A DNA stretch of 44,677 nucleotides. Source: Elusimicrobiota bacterium (GTDB lineage: Bacteria > Elusimicrobiota > Elusimicrobia > UBA1565). Location of the stretch: the NCBI GenBank assembly GCA_041660925.1, contig JBAZVI010000014.1, forward strand, positions 1 through 44,677. The letters run 5' to 3'. Made by a program: the position numbers and the translations under genes. This document shows positions 31,472-38,760 of the stretch, piece by piece; position 1 is the first letter of the stretch; each line of letters opens with the position of its first letter. Under the pieces are notes generated by a model. That model was not told where the DNA came from, did no database searches, and saw nothing but the letters and a program-made list of their open reading frames with translations.

Positions 31472-31945
31472 GTGCGCATCCTCGCGATCGACCCTGGCAC
31501 GTCGTGCGGGTTCGCCATCTGGGACGGCGGCGATGTCGTCCACGCCGGGACGTGGGACCTGAGCACTCGGCGATTCGAGGGCGGCGGGATGCGCTACGTC
31601 CACTTCGAGCGCTTCTTCCGCGAGGCGCTCCGGGGGGTGCAGCTCGTGGCCTTCGAGGAGGTGCAGATGCACGCGGGGACGGCGGCGGCCCATGTCTACG
31701 GAGGGATCACCGCACACCTGATGCGGATCTGCCAGGAGGCAGGCATCCCGTACTACGCAATCCCCTGGGCGCACGTGAAGCGCACGGCCACGGGGAAGGG
31801 CAACTCCGGCAAGCCCGAAATGGTCGACGCGGCGAACGCACGATGGGACCTCTCGTTGACCGTGAAGAAGGGCGCCGACGAGGCCGACGCCCGCTGGATC
31901 GCGGTCACGGCGGCCGAGCAGTACGCGGCGAGGTCGGCGGCATGA
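31472..31945 (+). CDS. RuvC-like Holliday-junction resolvase
   Basis: A 157-residue protein with an RNase-H-like fold of the RuvC type. It has the first acidic motif AIDPGTSCGFAIWD, the central Glu in LVAFEEVQMH, and the end motif KKGADEADARWIA with paired acids. KRTATGKGNSGKPEMVDAAN is the usual family loop. The protein would resolve branched DNA formed in phage recombination and replication before packaging. GTG 31472 is close to the upstream stop. Confidence 0.8.
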   Translation: MRILAIDPGTSCGFAIWDGGDVVHAGTWDLSTRRFEGGGMRYVHFERFFREALRGVQLVAFEEVQMHAGTAAAHVYGGITAHLMRICQEAGIPYYAIPWAHVKRTATGKGNSGKPEMVDAANARWDLSLTVKKGADEADARWIAVTAAEQYAARSAA

Positions 31946-32178
31946 AGCTCTCCGCCTGCCGGTCCTGCGGTGCACCGATTCTCTGGGCCGAGACGGCGAG
32001 CGGGAAGAAGTGCCCGTTCGATGCGAAGCCGACGCCGGCCGGTGAGTGGGCACTCGACGACACGACGCACCCGCCGCTCGCCGCAAAGATCGTGCGGGCC
32101 GAGGGCTCGTCGGAGTCCGGCTTCACCTGCCACTTTGCGACGTGTCCGAACGCGGCTGAGCACCGGAGGAAGAGGTGA
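31942..32178 (+). CDS. Small Cys-rich protein, 78 aa
   Basis: Contains CRSCGAPILWAETASGKKCP and a later TCHFATCPNA, so two Cys pairs that could hold zinc. This pattern is common in small phage proteins near RuvC-like genes. It is coupled at both ends by ATGA and GTGA overlaps. The role is unknown. Confidence 0.55.
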   Translation: MKLSACRSCGAPILWAETASGKKCPFDAKPTPAGEWALDDTTHPPLAAKIVRAEGSSESGFTCHFATCPNAAEHRRKR

Positions 32179-32408
32179 GCGACCCCGAGCTCAACCCCGA
32201 CATCTGTGGTCTCTGCGGCGAGCCCGGCGCCGACAAGATGGCTCTGTGGACGGGCGGCGGCGTCTACTGGCCCGGCGAGGTCAGGTCCGAGACGGAGCTG
32301 GTCCACGCTGAGTGCGAGCGCGAGGAGACCCGCCGCGCGCATGCAGCACTGACGCAGGAGCAGCGGGACGCCGTACTCCGGAGCGTGACCGGAGGACGAT
32401 GGCCGTGA
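32175..32408 (+). CDS. Hypothetical Cys-containing protein, 77 aa
   Basis: Read from GTG 32175. A CxxC (ICGLCGEPGADK) and a later His/Cys (LVHAECEREE) could form one zinc site. The C-terminus is a charged helix. Its last codons overlap the ATG of the DUF7352-like gene by ten bases. The function is unknown. Confidence 0.5.
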   Translation: MSDPELNPDICGLCGEPGADKMALWTGGGVYWPGEVRSETELVHAECEREETRRAHAALTQEQRDAVLRSVTGGRWP

Positions 32409-32689
32409 CGACTATCTGGAAGTTCCCCGTCAAGATCGAGGACAGGTTCGTCGTGGAGATGCCGCGCGGAGCCAAGGTGCTCTCGGTCGCGGCGCAGAGA
32501 GGCGAGCCCTTCATGTGGGCCTTCGTGGACCCCGCCCTACCGAGAGCGCGGCGTGTCTTCAGGTGCGCCGGCACGGGCCACCCGGTTGGCGGGATCGCCG
32601 GGTCCGTCTTCGTTGGCACCTTCCAGCTCGAATCGCTCGGTCTGGTGTTTCACCTCTTCGACTTGAACATCGAGGACGCGCAACCGTGA
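32399..32689 (+). CDS. DUF7352-like small protein, 96 aa
   Basis: The N-terminal pattern TTIWKFPVKIEDRFVVEMP, followed by GAKVLSVAAQRGEPFMWA, is that of a small beta protein family (I believe DUF7352) common in phages of GC-rich hosts. GGAGG before ATG 32399 fixes the start. The function of the family is unknown to me. Confidence 0.6.
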   Translation: MAVTTIWKFPVKIEDRFVVEMPRGAKVLSVAAQRGEPFMWAFVDPALPRARRVFRCAGTGHPVGGIAGSVFVGTFQLESLGLVFHLFDLNIEDAQP

Positions 32690-32937
32690 CCTGCCGCGTC
32701 TTCACTTCGGCCGACGGCGAGGTCCGCGCCATCGTCTGCTCGCGCGGTCGTGGGAAGCCGGCGCCTCGTCGCTTCTGCGTCGTCTGCCTGAAGGACGGCC
32801 GCCGGACCGAGGCGGCCCTTCTTTGCGACCACCCGAAGCCCGGCGGTGGCACCTGCGATGCCGGGCTCTGCGTCGCTCACACGAACCGCGTCCGCCCCGG
32901 GACCGACTGGTGCCCGGCGCACACGGAGGCTCCATGA
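32686..32937 (+). CDS. Small zinc-finger-like protein, 83 aa
   Basis: Cys/His-rich throughout: CSRGRGKPAPRRFCVVC, LLCDHPKPGGGTCDAGLC, and DWCPAHTEAP. This spacing suggests two zinc sites. Read from GTG 32686, it overlaps the previous stop, and its stop overlaps the excisionase ATG. The family is familiar from phage early regions, but its role is not known. Confidence 0.55.
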   Translation: MTCRVFTSADGEVRAIVCSRGRGKPAPRRFCVVCLKDGRRTEAALLCDHPKPGGGTCDAGLCVAHTNRVRPGTDWCPAHTEAP

Positions 32938-33230
32938 CCACCGAAGATGCCATCCGCTCGCTCGAAGAGTCGATTCGCGAGGCGCCGCGCTCGCGGCTCC
33001 TCGAGATCGTCGGCGACTGCGCCCGCCTCGAGGCGATGGCCCGCGCTCTGTTCGCGCAGCCCGAGGAGGACGATGGCCTGATCAACGCCCTGGAGGCGGC
33101 GCCCCTCCTGGGCATTTCAGCGGCGACCCTCTACCGCGAGGCCGACCGCTACCCGTTCACCGTTCGCGAGGGCCGGCGCCTGCGCTTCTCACGGGCCGGT
33201 CTCCGTAAGTATCTCCGGAGGGCAAGCTGA
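32934..33230 (+). CDS. Putative excisionase (MerR-like HTH)
   Basis: A 98-residue protein with a C-terminal winged HTH of the excisionase/MerR type: LINALEAAPLLGISAATLYR, then YPFTVREGRRLRFSRAGLRK. Its stop overlaps the integrase start by one base. An HTH_17-like protein in this position normally acts as Xis, steering the integrase towards excision. The N-terminal 45 residues are an additional helical segment. Confidence 0.7.
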   Translation: MTTEDAIRSLEESIREAPRSRLLEIVGDCARLEAMARALFAQPEEDDGLINALEAAPLLGISAATLYREADRYPFTVREGRRLRFSRAGLRKYLRRAS

Positions 33231-34348
33231 TGACTCCCTACGGCGACGGGCGTGTCTTCAAGCGCGGCTCGCGTTGGTGGATTGCCTACTACGCCCCGGT
33301 GCGCGGCCGGATCCGCGAGGTGCGCGAGGCGGGGGGAAAGACCGAGCAGGAGGCCCGGCGCACCCTCGCCAAGCGCGTCCGCGAGGTCCTGGCGCACCGG
33401 GAGGGTTTCCGTCCCTACACCGGCCCCGATGCATCGCGCATGACCGTGAAGAGGATCGTCGAGGCGTACCTCGTCGGGGCCGAGTCCCGGGGCCTGCGCT
33501 CGATTCGTCCTCTTCAGAGCCACGCGAAGGTGCTGATTCTGGAGATCGGCCATGAGCGGATCACGACGATAACGACGGAGACCGTCTCGAGGTACGTCGC
33601 CGCCCGGAAGCGCGCGAAGGCTGCCGTGGCGACGATCAACCGCGAGCTCGAGCTCCTGCGCGCATCCGTCCGGCAGGCTCACGCAGACGGATGGATCGCC
33701 TGGACGCCGGCCGTCAGGTCGCTTCCTGCCCGCCAGGAGAACGTCCGCACCGGGTTCCTGACGCGGGACGAGATGGCTCGGCTGTTCGCGGCCGTCGTCG
33801 ACCCCGACCTGCGCGACTTCCTCGAGTTCTTCGGTGCGACGGCGATGCGTCCGGCCGAGATCGGGTCCCTGCGCTGGACCTCGTGGGATCAGAAGGCCGG
33901 CGTCGTGCGCCTGGAGGCGTCGGGGGCGAAGATCGGGCACTCCCGAGTCCTCCCCGTCGTCGGGACCGTCAAGGCCGTCCTGGCCCGCCGCAAGGCCCGC
34001 AAGGCGTTCGGCTGCCCGTTCATCTTCCACAACGCCGGGAAGGCCGCGACGCGCAGTAACGGCGGCGTCTCCAAGGGCTGGTACGGCGAATGGTCGAGGG
34101 CACTGGAGGCGGCGAAGCTCCCGGCCTCGCTCCTGATCTACGACCTGCGGCGCTCGGCGATCCGGGTCCTGCGGGATGCCGGCGTTCCCGAGCGGACGAT
34201 CATGTCGATCTCTGGGCACCGGACCCGGTCGACGTTCGACCGCTACTCGATCGTGACCTCAGCTGACATCGCGGACGCGCTCCGGATGGTCTCCGGCTAC
34301 CCCGAAGACGGACAGAACACGGACGACTCGCAGGAGAAGGCGCGTTGA
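33230..34348 (+). CDS. int: Tyrosine integrase
   Basis: A 372-residue tyrosine recombinase. It has an arm-type N-terminal domain (RVFKRGSRWWIAYYAPVRGR) and a SAM-like core-binding domain (about 75-165). The catalytic domain has the first Arg in FGATAMRPAEIGSLRW, the second Arg in IYDLRRSAIRVLRDAG, SGHRTRSTFDRYS with the distal His, and the nucleophile Tyr. The usual His of the HxxR box is Tyr (YDLR). The candidate attP lies just downstream. It is coupled to the excisionase by a one-base overlap. Confidence 0.9.
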   Translation: MTPYGDGRVFKRGSRWWIAYYAPVRGRIREVREAGGKTEQEARRTLAKRVREVLAHREGFRPYTGPDASRMTVKRIVEAYLVGAESRGLRSIRPLQSHAKVLILEIGHERITTITTETVSRYVAARKRAKAAVATINRELELLRASVRQAHADGWIAWTPAVRSLPARQENVRTGFLTRDEMARLFAAVVDPDLRDFLEFFGATAMRPAEIGSLRWTSWDQKAGVVRLEASGAKIGHSRVLPVVGTVKAVLARRKARKAFGCPFIFHNAGKAATRSNGGVSKGWYGEWSRALEAAKLPASLLIYDLRRSAIRVLRDAGVPERTIMSISGHRTRSTFDRYSIVTSADIADALRMVSGYPEDGQNTDDSQEKAR

Positions 34349-34360
34349 AAGCCGACGGAG

Positions 34361-34390
34361 GGTTCCTTCGACTCCCACACGCTTCCGCCA
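34361..34390 (+). other. Candidate attP core, tRNA 3'-end-like
   Basis: Just 12 bases after the integrase stop, the sequence contains a T-loop-like TTCGACTCCC (34367-34376), then CGCTTCCG and CCA ending at 34390. This resembles the 3' end of a tRNA gene, the usual integration target of tyrosine integrases. The distance from T-loop to CCA is one base longer than in a standard tRNA, so the match may be partial. The remaining stretch to 34512 holds no gene that I can support. Confidence 0.4.
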
Positions 34391-34512
34391 TTGATGTCCC
34401 CGGGTGCGATGGTCGACCACGTGAACACAGTGACTTAGAGGGTATCGCAGGGACGGGTGAGGCGCCCGTTTCGCACCCCAACACGGACAAAAAGGCGGAC
34501 AGCGGCCGGCGC

Positions 34513-36252
34513 GTGACCCTCACCCTCCGCGACTACCAGGGCCGCGAGGGCGCTCTCGGGGCCGTCGAGAAGGCCCTCGCCGCGGGCTGCCGCCGGCAGC
34601 TCGTTTCCCTGCCGACGGGGACGGGCAAGACCTGCGTCTTCTCGAACCTCCCTTCCATCGGCCTCCGGCGTCTCCTCGTCGTCGCGCACCGCGAGGAGCT
34701 GCTCGACCAGGCCGCCGACAAGCTGCGCCACTGGAACCCCGGTCTGACGGTCCAGGTGGACCAGGCGGACCGGTGGGCCGACGTCGGCACCCTCTCTGCC
34801 TTCGACGGGGCGCTCTTCGCCGGCACCGGCTACGCCGTCTGCGCCTCCGTGGCGACGATCGGGCGGGCGGGAAGCCGACGTCTCACGCGGTACCCGTCGG
34901 GCCTGTTCGACGCCGTCGTGATCGACGAGGCGCACCATTCCAGCGCCCAGTCCTACCAGTCCGTCATCGAGCACTTCGGCGCGGGGAAGCTCGGTGGCCC
35001 GCTCCTCCTCGGGGTAACGGCGACACCCTTCCGCGCGGACGGAGCCGACCTCTCGAAGGTGTACGAGAAGGTCGTCTATTCCCTCGAGCTGCCCGACGCG
35101 ATCAACCGCGGCTACCTGGTTGACATCCGGGCTCTGGCCGTGGCGACCGGAGTGAACCTCGACGGCGTCACGGCGACCCGCGAGGACTTCAGGGTCGGCG
35201 AGCTGGCCGAGGCGGTGAACACGTCGGACCGCAACGGCCGGATCGTGAAGGCGTACCTCGACCACGCGGCGGACAGGAAGGGGATCGTCTTCGCGGCCGA
35301 TGTGCAGCACTCGAAGGACCTGACCGAGGCCTTCCTCGCGGCCGGGGTCGATGCCCGGCACGTCGACGGGACGACGCCGGACGACGAGCGCGCCGCGGCC
35401 TTCGCGTGGATGCGAGAACCCGGCCCGCGTGTATTTGTCAATGTGGGGATTGCAACAGAGGGATACGATGAGCCCTCTGTTTCTGCGGTAATTCTCGCGC
35501 GACCGACCAAAAGCCGCGTTTTGTATACTCAAATGATTGGGAGGGGCACTCGCCTCTTCGCCAGGAAGGTCGACCTCCTCGTGATCGACCTGGTGGACGT
35601 CTCCTCGAAGCACACCCTCGCGAACGCGGCCGCGCTCTTCGGGCTGCCGACCGGACTCGATCTCGCCGGCAAGTCCGCGACGAAGGCCCGTGCCAGGGTG
35701 AAGGAGCTCGTCCAGGAGGGGCTTCCCTTCGAAGAGCTCTCGAAGGCGAAGACGCTGGCCGACCTCGAGACGATCGCGAACGAGTACCGGAAGATCTCCC
35801 TCTTCTGGCAGCCGAAGACCGCCCCCGAGGTTGCCGGCCTCTCCGCCCTCTCCTGGGTCTCCGTCGGCGAGGGGGCGATCTGCCTCCGGGTCGGCGAGCT
35901 CCGCGCGTGGGTCACGACCGACATGCTCGGGCACGCTCACCTGGTCATTCGGCGGCGGCCGGCCCACGTGCCCGGCGAGCTCGTCCGGCCTGAGACGCTC
36001 GATGTCACTTCCGACTTCTCGACCCTGGCTGAGGCGGTCCGCTTCGTCGATCTCCGGCTGACGTCCGAGACCCCGCGCGCGTTCACGGACCCTAAGGCCC
36101 GGTGGAGGAGGGATCCGGCCTCGGAGAAACAGGTCGCCCTCCTGAAGAAGTTCCGGGTCCCGTTCCGCGAGCCCCTAACGAAGGGCGAGGCCGGGATCCT
36201 GCTCGACAAGGTGTTCGCGCGGCGTGGGGCCGCGGGGGGGGCAGGCCGATGA
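34513..36252 (+). CDS. SF2 DNA helicase (DEAD/DEAH-type)
   Basis: A 579-residue superfamily-2 helicase. It shows the Q-like start TLRDYQGREGALGAV, Walker A LPTGTGKTCVFSN, DEAH in VVIDEAHHSS, motif III GVTATPFRADG, motif V NVGIATEGYDEPSVSA and motif VI YTQMIGRGTRLF. GTG 34513 is chosen as start because the frame upstream crosses the attP candidate and lacks good starts. Phage helicases of this group work in replication or recombination. A low-GC patch covers motifs V and VI (about 35428-35540). Confidence 0.85.
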   Translation: MTLTLRDYQGREGALGAVEKALAAGCRRQLVSLPTGTGKTCVFSNLPSIGLRRLLVVAHREELLDQAADKLRHWNPGLTVQVDQADRWADVGTLSAFDGALFAGTGYAVCASVATIGRAGSRRLTRYPSGLFDAVVIDEAHHSSAQSYQSVIEHFGAGKLGGPLLLGVTATPFRADGADLSKVYEKVVYSLELPDAINRGYLVDIRALAVATGVNLDGVTATREDFRVGELAEAVNTSDRNGRIVKAYLDHAADRKGIVFAADVQHSKDLTEAFLAAGVDARHVDGTTPDDERAAAFAWMREPGPRVFVNVGIATEGYDEPSVSAVILARPTKSRVLYTQMIGRGTRLFARKVDLLVIDLVDVSSKHTLANAAALFGLPTGLDLAGKSATKARARVKELVQEGLPFEELSKAKTLADLETIANEYRKISLFWQPKTAPEVAGLSALSWVSVGEGAICLRVGELRAWVTTDMLGHAHLVIRRRPAHVPGELVRPETLDVTSDFSTLAEAVRFVDLRLTSETPRAFTDPKARWRRDPASEKQVALLKKFRVPFREPLTKGEAGILLDKVFARRGAAGGAGR

Positions 36253-36665
36253 GCATCGCGTACGACTGGAGCCAGGCGCCCGGCGACCCCCAGACGTCCG
36301 ACCGGGCGGAGTGTGCCCTTCTTGGGGTGCTCCTCCTGGTCGGCGCCGAGGGCCTGAAGGCCTGCGAGCGGCTTCGTGCGGACGACTTCGCAACGCCGGC
36401 GAGGGCGGCAGTCCTGACCACGATGCGGAAGCTCGCCTTCGTCGGAACCACGATCGACGTGATCACCGTCGTCGACGAGCTCGAGAAGAAGCTGGTCATG
36501 CATCCGTGGCTGCCCGGCGGGACCGCCGTCCCGTGGTGGAAGGCCATCTCCGACCTCCTTGGCCCGGCGACGGTCGGGGCGGCCGACGATGGGTCGATCC
36601 GGGCCTACGCTCGAATCGTCGCGGGCGCAGCCGCCCTTCGCAGGAACGCCATGTGGGTGGCGTGA
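36249..36665 (+). CDS. DnaB N-terminal-domain-like protein
   Basis: A 138-residue protein resembling only the N-terminal domain of the DnaB replicative helicase: ECALLGVLLLVGAEGLKAC, LRADDFATPARAAVL, GTTIDVITVVDELEKK. In DnaB this domain makes the hexamer collar and binds primase and loader. No ATPase follows in the same frame; the RecA-like domain is in the next gene, overlapping by one base. The two may assemble as a split DnaB. Confidence 0.65.
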   Translation: MSIAYDWSQAPGDPQTSDRAECALLGVLLLVGAEGLKACERLRADDFATPARAAVLTTMRKLAFVGTTIDVITVVDELEKKLVMHPWLPGGTAVPWWKAISDLLGPATVGAADDGSIRAYARIVAGAAALRRNAMWVA

Positions 36666-37909
36666 TGACGGACGGCTTACGCCTCCTTGGCCCCGATGAC
36701 GACGTCCTGAAGACCCTTCGCCAGAGCGAGGCGGGGTTGCTCGAGAAGCTGGCCGCGTGCCGCGGCGAGATCTCCAGGTGGACGGGCGAGGGCGACCGGT
36801 CGACTTGGGAGCACCCCGCCGACGTCCTGCGGCGCCAGAAGGACGTCTCGACGCGCTACTCGACGGGTGTCCAGACGGTCGATCATCTGACGAAAGGCGG
36901 GCTCCCACGGGGACGCATCGCCGTCATGGTCGGTCGACCAGGCGCGGGGAAGACTGGCCTCGCGATCCAGATCGCCGCGAGCGTAGCGCAGCGGCATCCC
37001 GAGGTAGCCGTCGGTCTCTACCTCGCGGACGAAGGGCTCGAGGCGGGCGTCATACGGATGGCCCAGCACCTCGGGTTCGATCGCGAGTACCTCGAGTCGG
37101 CAGATCCGACCGTCATCCAGAACGCCGCGGCCGCACTGGAGGGCTACCGCGGGCGGATCCACTGCATGGACCCGGACGCCGAGGACGCCTCCCTAGAGGC
37201 CTTCCTGGACGGCATGGCGACCCGGGCAGACGGCCGCCCGCAGCTCTGGGTCATCGACTCCGCCCAGGTCGTCAGGCTCGCCGCGGCGGCCTCCAAGAAG
37301 CTCGACCGCCGCCTCACGGTCGACGCGGTCTGCCGGATGGTGAAGGCCGCGGCGCGCCGTCGCGGCGCGGTGGCCCTCCTGCTCTCCCAGAGCAACCGCG
37401 GGGCCTACCGGGCGAAGAAGGAGGACGACCAGGCGGACCCGCTCTCGAGTGGGGCTGAGACGGCCCAACTCGAGCACATGGCCGACCTCTTCCTCTTCCT
37501 CGCGCCCGACGGTGACGACCGCGTGAAGGTCCAAGTGCCGAAGAACCGAATCGGTCGCGGTGCCCGCCTCGAGCCGTTCTATATGGCGTTGAACCGGGAT
37601 AAGGCCACGTACACCGAGCTCGACGCGGGCGCCCTCGCTGCTTCGGCTGAGGCGGACGAGACGATTCTTAGGGACAAGAGGGTTCGCGCCTGGGTCGAGA
37701 AGCTCGCGAAGGCGCTCCGGAAGGGCGGACCAATGTCGGGGGCAGAGGTCAGGTCGGCGGCCTGTTTAAGTGGGTCGGAGTTCAAGGCAGCGAAGGAAGC
37801 GATGGAGGCCGCAGGGACGATCCGCGCCGAGAAGCGCGAGGGTCGCGGGGGAGGAATCGAGTGGCACTTGATGACGGCGAAGAAGGAGGCGGAGCGTGAG
37901 GAAAAGTAG
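36665..37909 (+). CDS. DnaB-type replicative helicase, ATPase domain
   Basis: A 414-residue protein with the DnaB/RecA-like core: STGVQTVDHLTKGGLPRGRI, Walker A GRPGAGKTGLAIQIA, Walker B LWVIDSAQVV, a Q-loop in ALLLSQSNRGA, and the later arginine-finger-type KNRIGRGARLEP. The C-terminal 90 residues carry a winged-helix-like extension (KALRKGGPMSGAEVRSAACL). The N-terminal collar is encoded separately upstream. A repeat-rich region that may be the origin follows directly. Confidence 0.75.
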   Translation: MTDGLRLLGPDDDVLKTLRQSEAGLLEKLAACRGEISRWTGEGDRSTWEHPADVLRRQKDVSTRYSTGVQTVDHLTKGGLPRGRIAVMVGRPGAGKTGLAIQIAASVAQRHPEVAVGLYLADEGLEAGVIRMAQHLGFDREYLESADPTVIQNAAAALEGYRGRIHCMDPDAEDASLEAFLDGMATRADGRPQLWVIDSAQVVRLAAAASKKLDRRLTVDAVCRMVKAAARRRGAVALLLSQSNRGAYRAKKEDDQADPLSSGAETAQLEHMADLFLFLAPDGDDRVKVQVPKNRIGRGARLEPFYMALNRDKATYTELDAGALAASAEADETILRDKRVRAWVEKLAKALRKGGPMSGAEVRSAACLSGSEFKAAKEAMEAAGTIRAEKREGRGGGIEWHLMTAKKEAEREEK

Positions 37910-37921
37910 AGTGAGAACGAA

Positions 37922-38094
37922 CCCCGGAGAACCCCGGAGTGAACCCCGGAGAGTCCTCCGGCCTTGCAAACGGTTGGAAGGTAGGAGCCCATACCCCGGA
38001 GTAAGGGGGTATGGGGGACTCCCTCCTACCTTTGCTCTGAGCGAGGCTCCGGGAAACGCGATCTGGCCGAAGGTGGGAGAAGTCGCCTCCGGGG
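37922..38094. other. Iteron-like repeats, candidate replication origin
   Basis: The decamer AACCCCGGAG or its close variant occurs four times in direct orientation (core CCCCGGAG at 37922, 37932, 37944 and 37994). It occurs once inverted (CTCCGGGGTT at 38087). The first copies are 10 and 12 bases apart. Together with a large imperfect palindrome (37978-38032) in a gene-poor gap right after the replicative helicase, this fits an iteron-type origin. A short open frame (37896-38111) crosses it, but its product looks like translated repeats. Confidence 0.5.
37978..38032. other. Large nested hairpin, possible pseudoknot
   Basis: The outer stem is AAGGTAGGAG (37978-37987) with CTCCTACCTT (38023-38032). 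The inner stem is CCCATACCCC (37988-37997) with GGGGTATGGG (38006-38015). Both are perfect 10-bp stems. The inner loop begins GGAGT (37998-38002), which is complementary to ACTCC in the 3' bulge (38018-38022), allowing a pseudoknot. It could be an origin structure, a cruciform or a functional RNA. Confidence 0.7.
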
Positions 38095-38110
38095 TTCGGA
38101 TGGCCGCCTG

Positions 38111-38353
38111 ATGGCATGGCCCCTCTGCCCCCACTGCGGCGAAAGGGACCTGACGGACGGGAAGCGGGCCGAGCAGGTGACGCCGGCCGAGACGTTCGTC
38201 TACCGGTCCTGGCCTTGCCGTCGCTGCGAAAAGATCCTCTGGACGATCGAGATCGTCTTCTGCGACGACGCCCCGACGATTTACCTCGAGCGGAAGTTCG
38301 GCGATGACTTTGCGGCGCCGGCGCCTCAGACCGTCTCGACGGAGCCCCGGTGA
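38111..38353 (+). CDS. Small zinc-ribbon protein, 80 aa
   Basis: Contains CPHCGERDL and WPCRRCEKILW, about 30 residues apart: a four-Cys zinc ribbon. It lies between the origin candidate and the terminase genes and overlaps the small terminase gene by GTGA. Such ribbons beside terminases are common; the role is unknown. Confidence 0.55.
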   Translation: MAWPLCPHCGERDLTDGKRAEQVTPAETFVYRSWPCRRCEKILWTIEIVFCDDAPTIYLERKFGDDFAAPAPQTVSTEPR

Positions 38354-38760
38354 CGCCTCAGGGTGGGGGCGTGGAAGGCGCTCAAAAGCAGCGAAAGCCC
38401 CCGCGGCCAGGTCCCAACGGGCGAGGGATGCTGACCGACTTCCCTCCCGGCGTTTCCGGCAACCCGGGCGGCTTCCCGAAGGGCTTTCTTCCGCTCTCGA
38501 AGGCCTATGCGATCGTCTCGAAGCTCGAGCTTTCCGAGATCGAGGAGGTGGCCAGCGGTAAGAAGCCCAAGGGCTGGGGGAAGCGGCCGCTGCTCATTGC
38601 GTACGTCACCGCGGCCAGGATGTGGCTCGGAGCGACGAGTGTTTCTGCCGCGGCCGAGATCGCCGACAGGACCGAGGGGAAGGTAAAGGGGACGCTAGAG
38701 CTCCAGGTCTCCTCCCTCGCCGGCCTCGTCGCGGCCTTGGCGAAGGGGCCATCGAGGTGA
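38350..38760 (+). CDS. Terminase small subunit-like protein
   Basis: A 136-residue protein from GTG 38350. The N-terminal motif DFPPGVSGNPGGFPKGFLP matches the GNPxGxPKG signature of the DUF5681 family found in front of large terminases. Helices follow (LSKAYAIVSKLELSEIEEVA) that could form the DNA-recognition part. Position immediately upstream of, and overlapping, the large terminase supports a packaging-recognition role. Confidence 0.7.
   Translation: MTPQGGGVEGAQKQRKPPRPGPNGRGMLTDFPPGVSGNPGGFPKGFLPLSKAYAIVSKLELSEIEEVASGKKPKGWGKRPLLIAYVTAARMWLGATSVSAAAEIADRTEGKVKGTLELQVSSLAGLVAALAKGPSR

Noticed and set aside
34345..34512. TTG 34345 as start of the SF2 helicase
   Set aside because: It would put the tRNA-like attP candidate inside the gene and add about 56 residues unlike helicases. 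GTG 34513 directly precedes the conserved start of the fold.
37896..38111. 71-codon open frame after the DnaB-type gene
   Set aside because: It runs through the iteron repeats and the nested hairpin. The product is a string of Pro/Gly/Arg repeats with no domain, so the DNA structure explains the stretch better.
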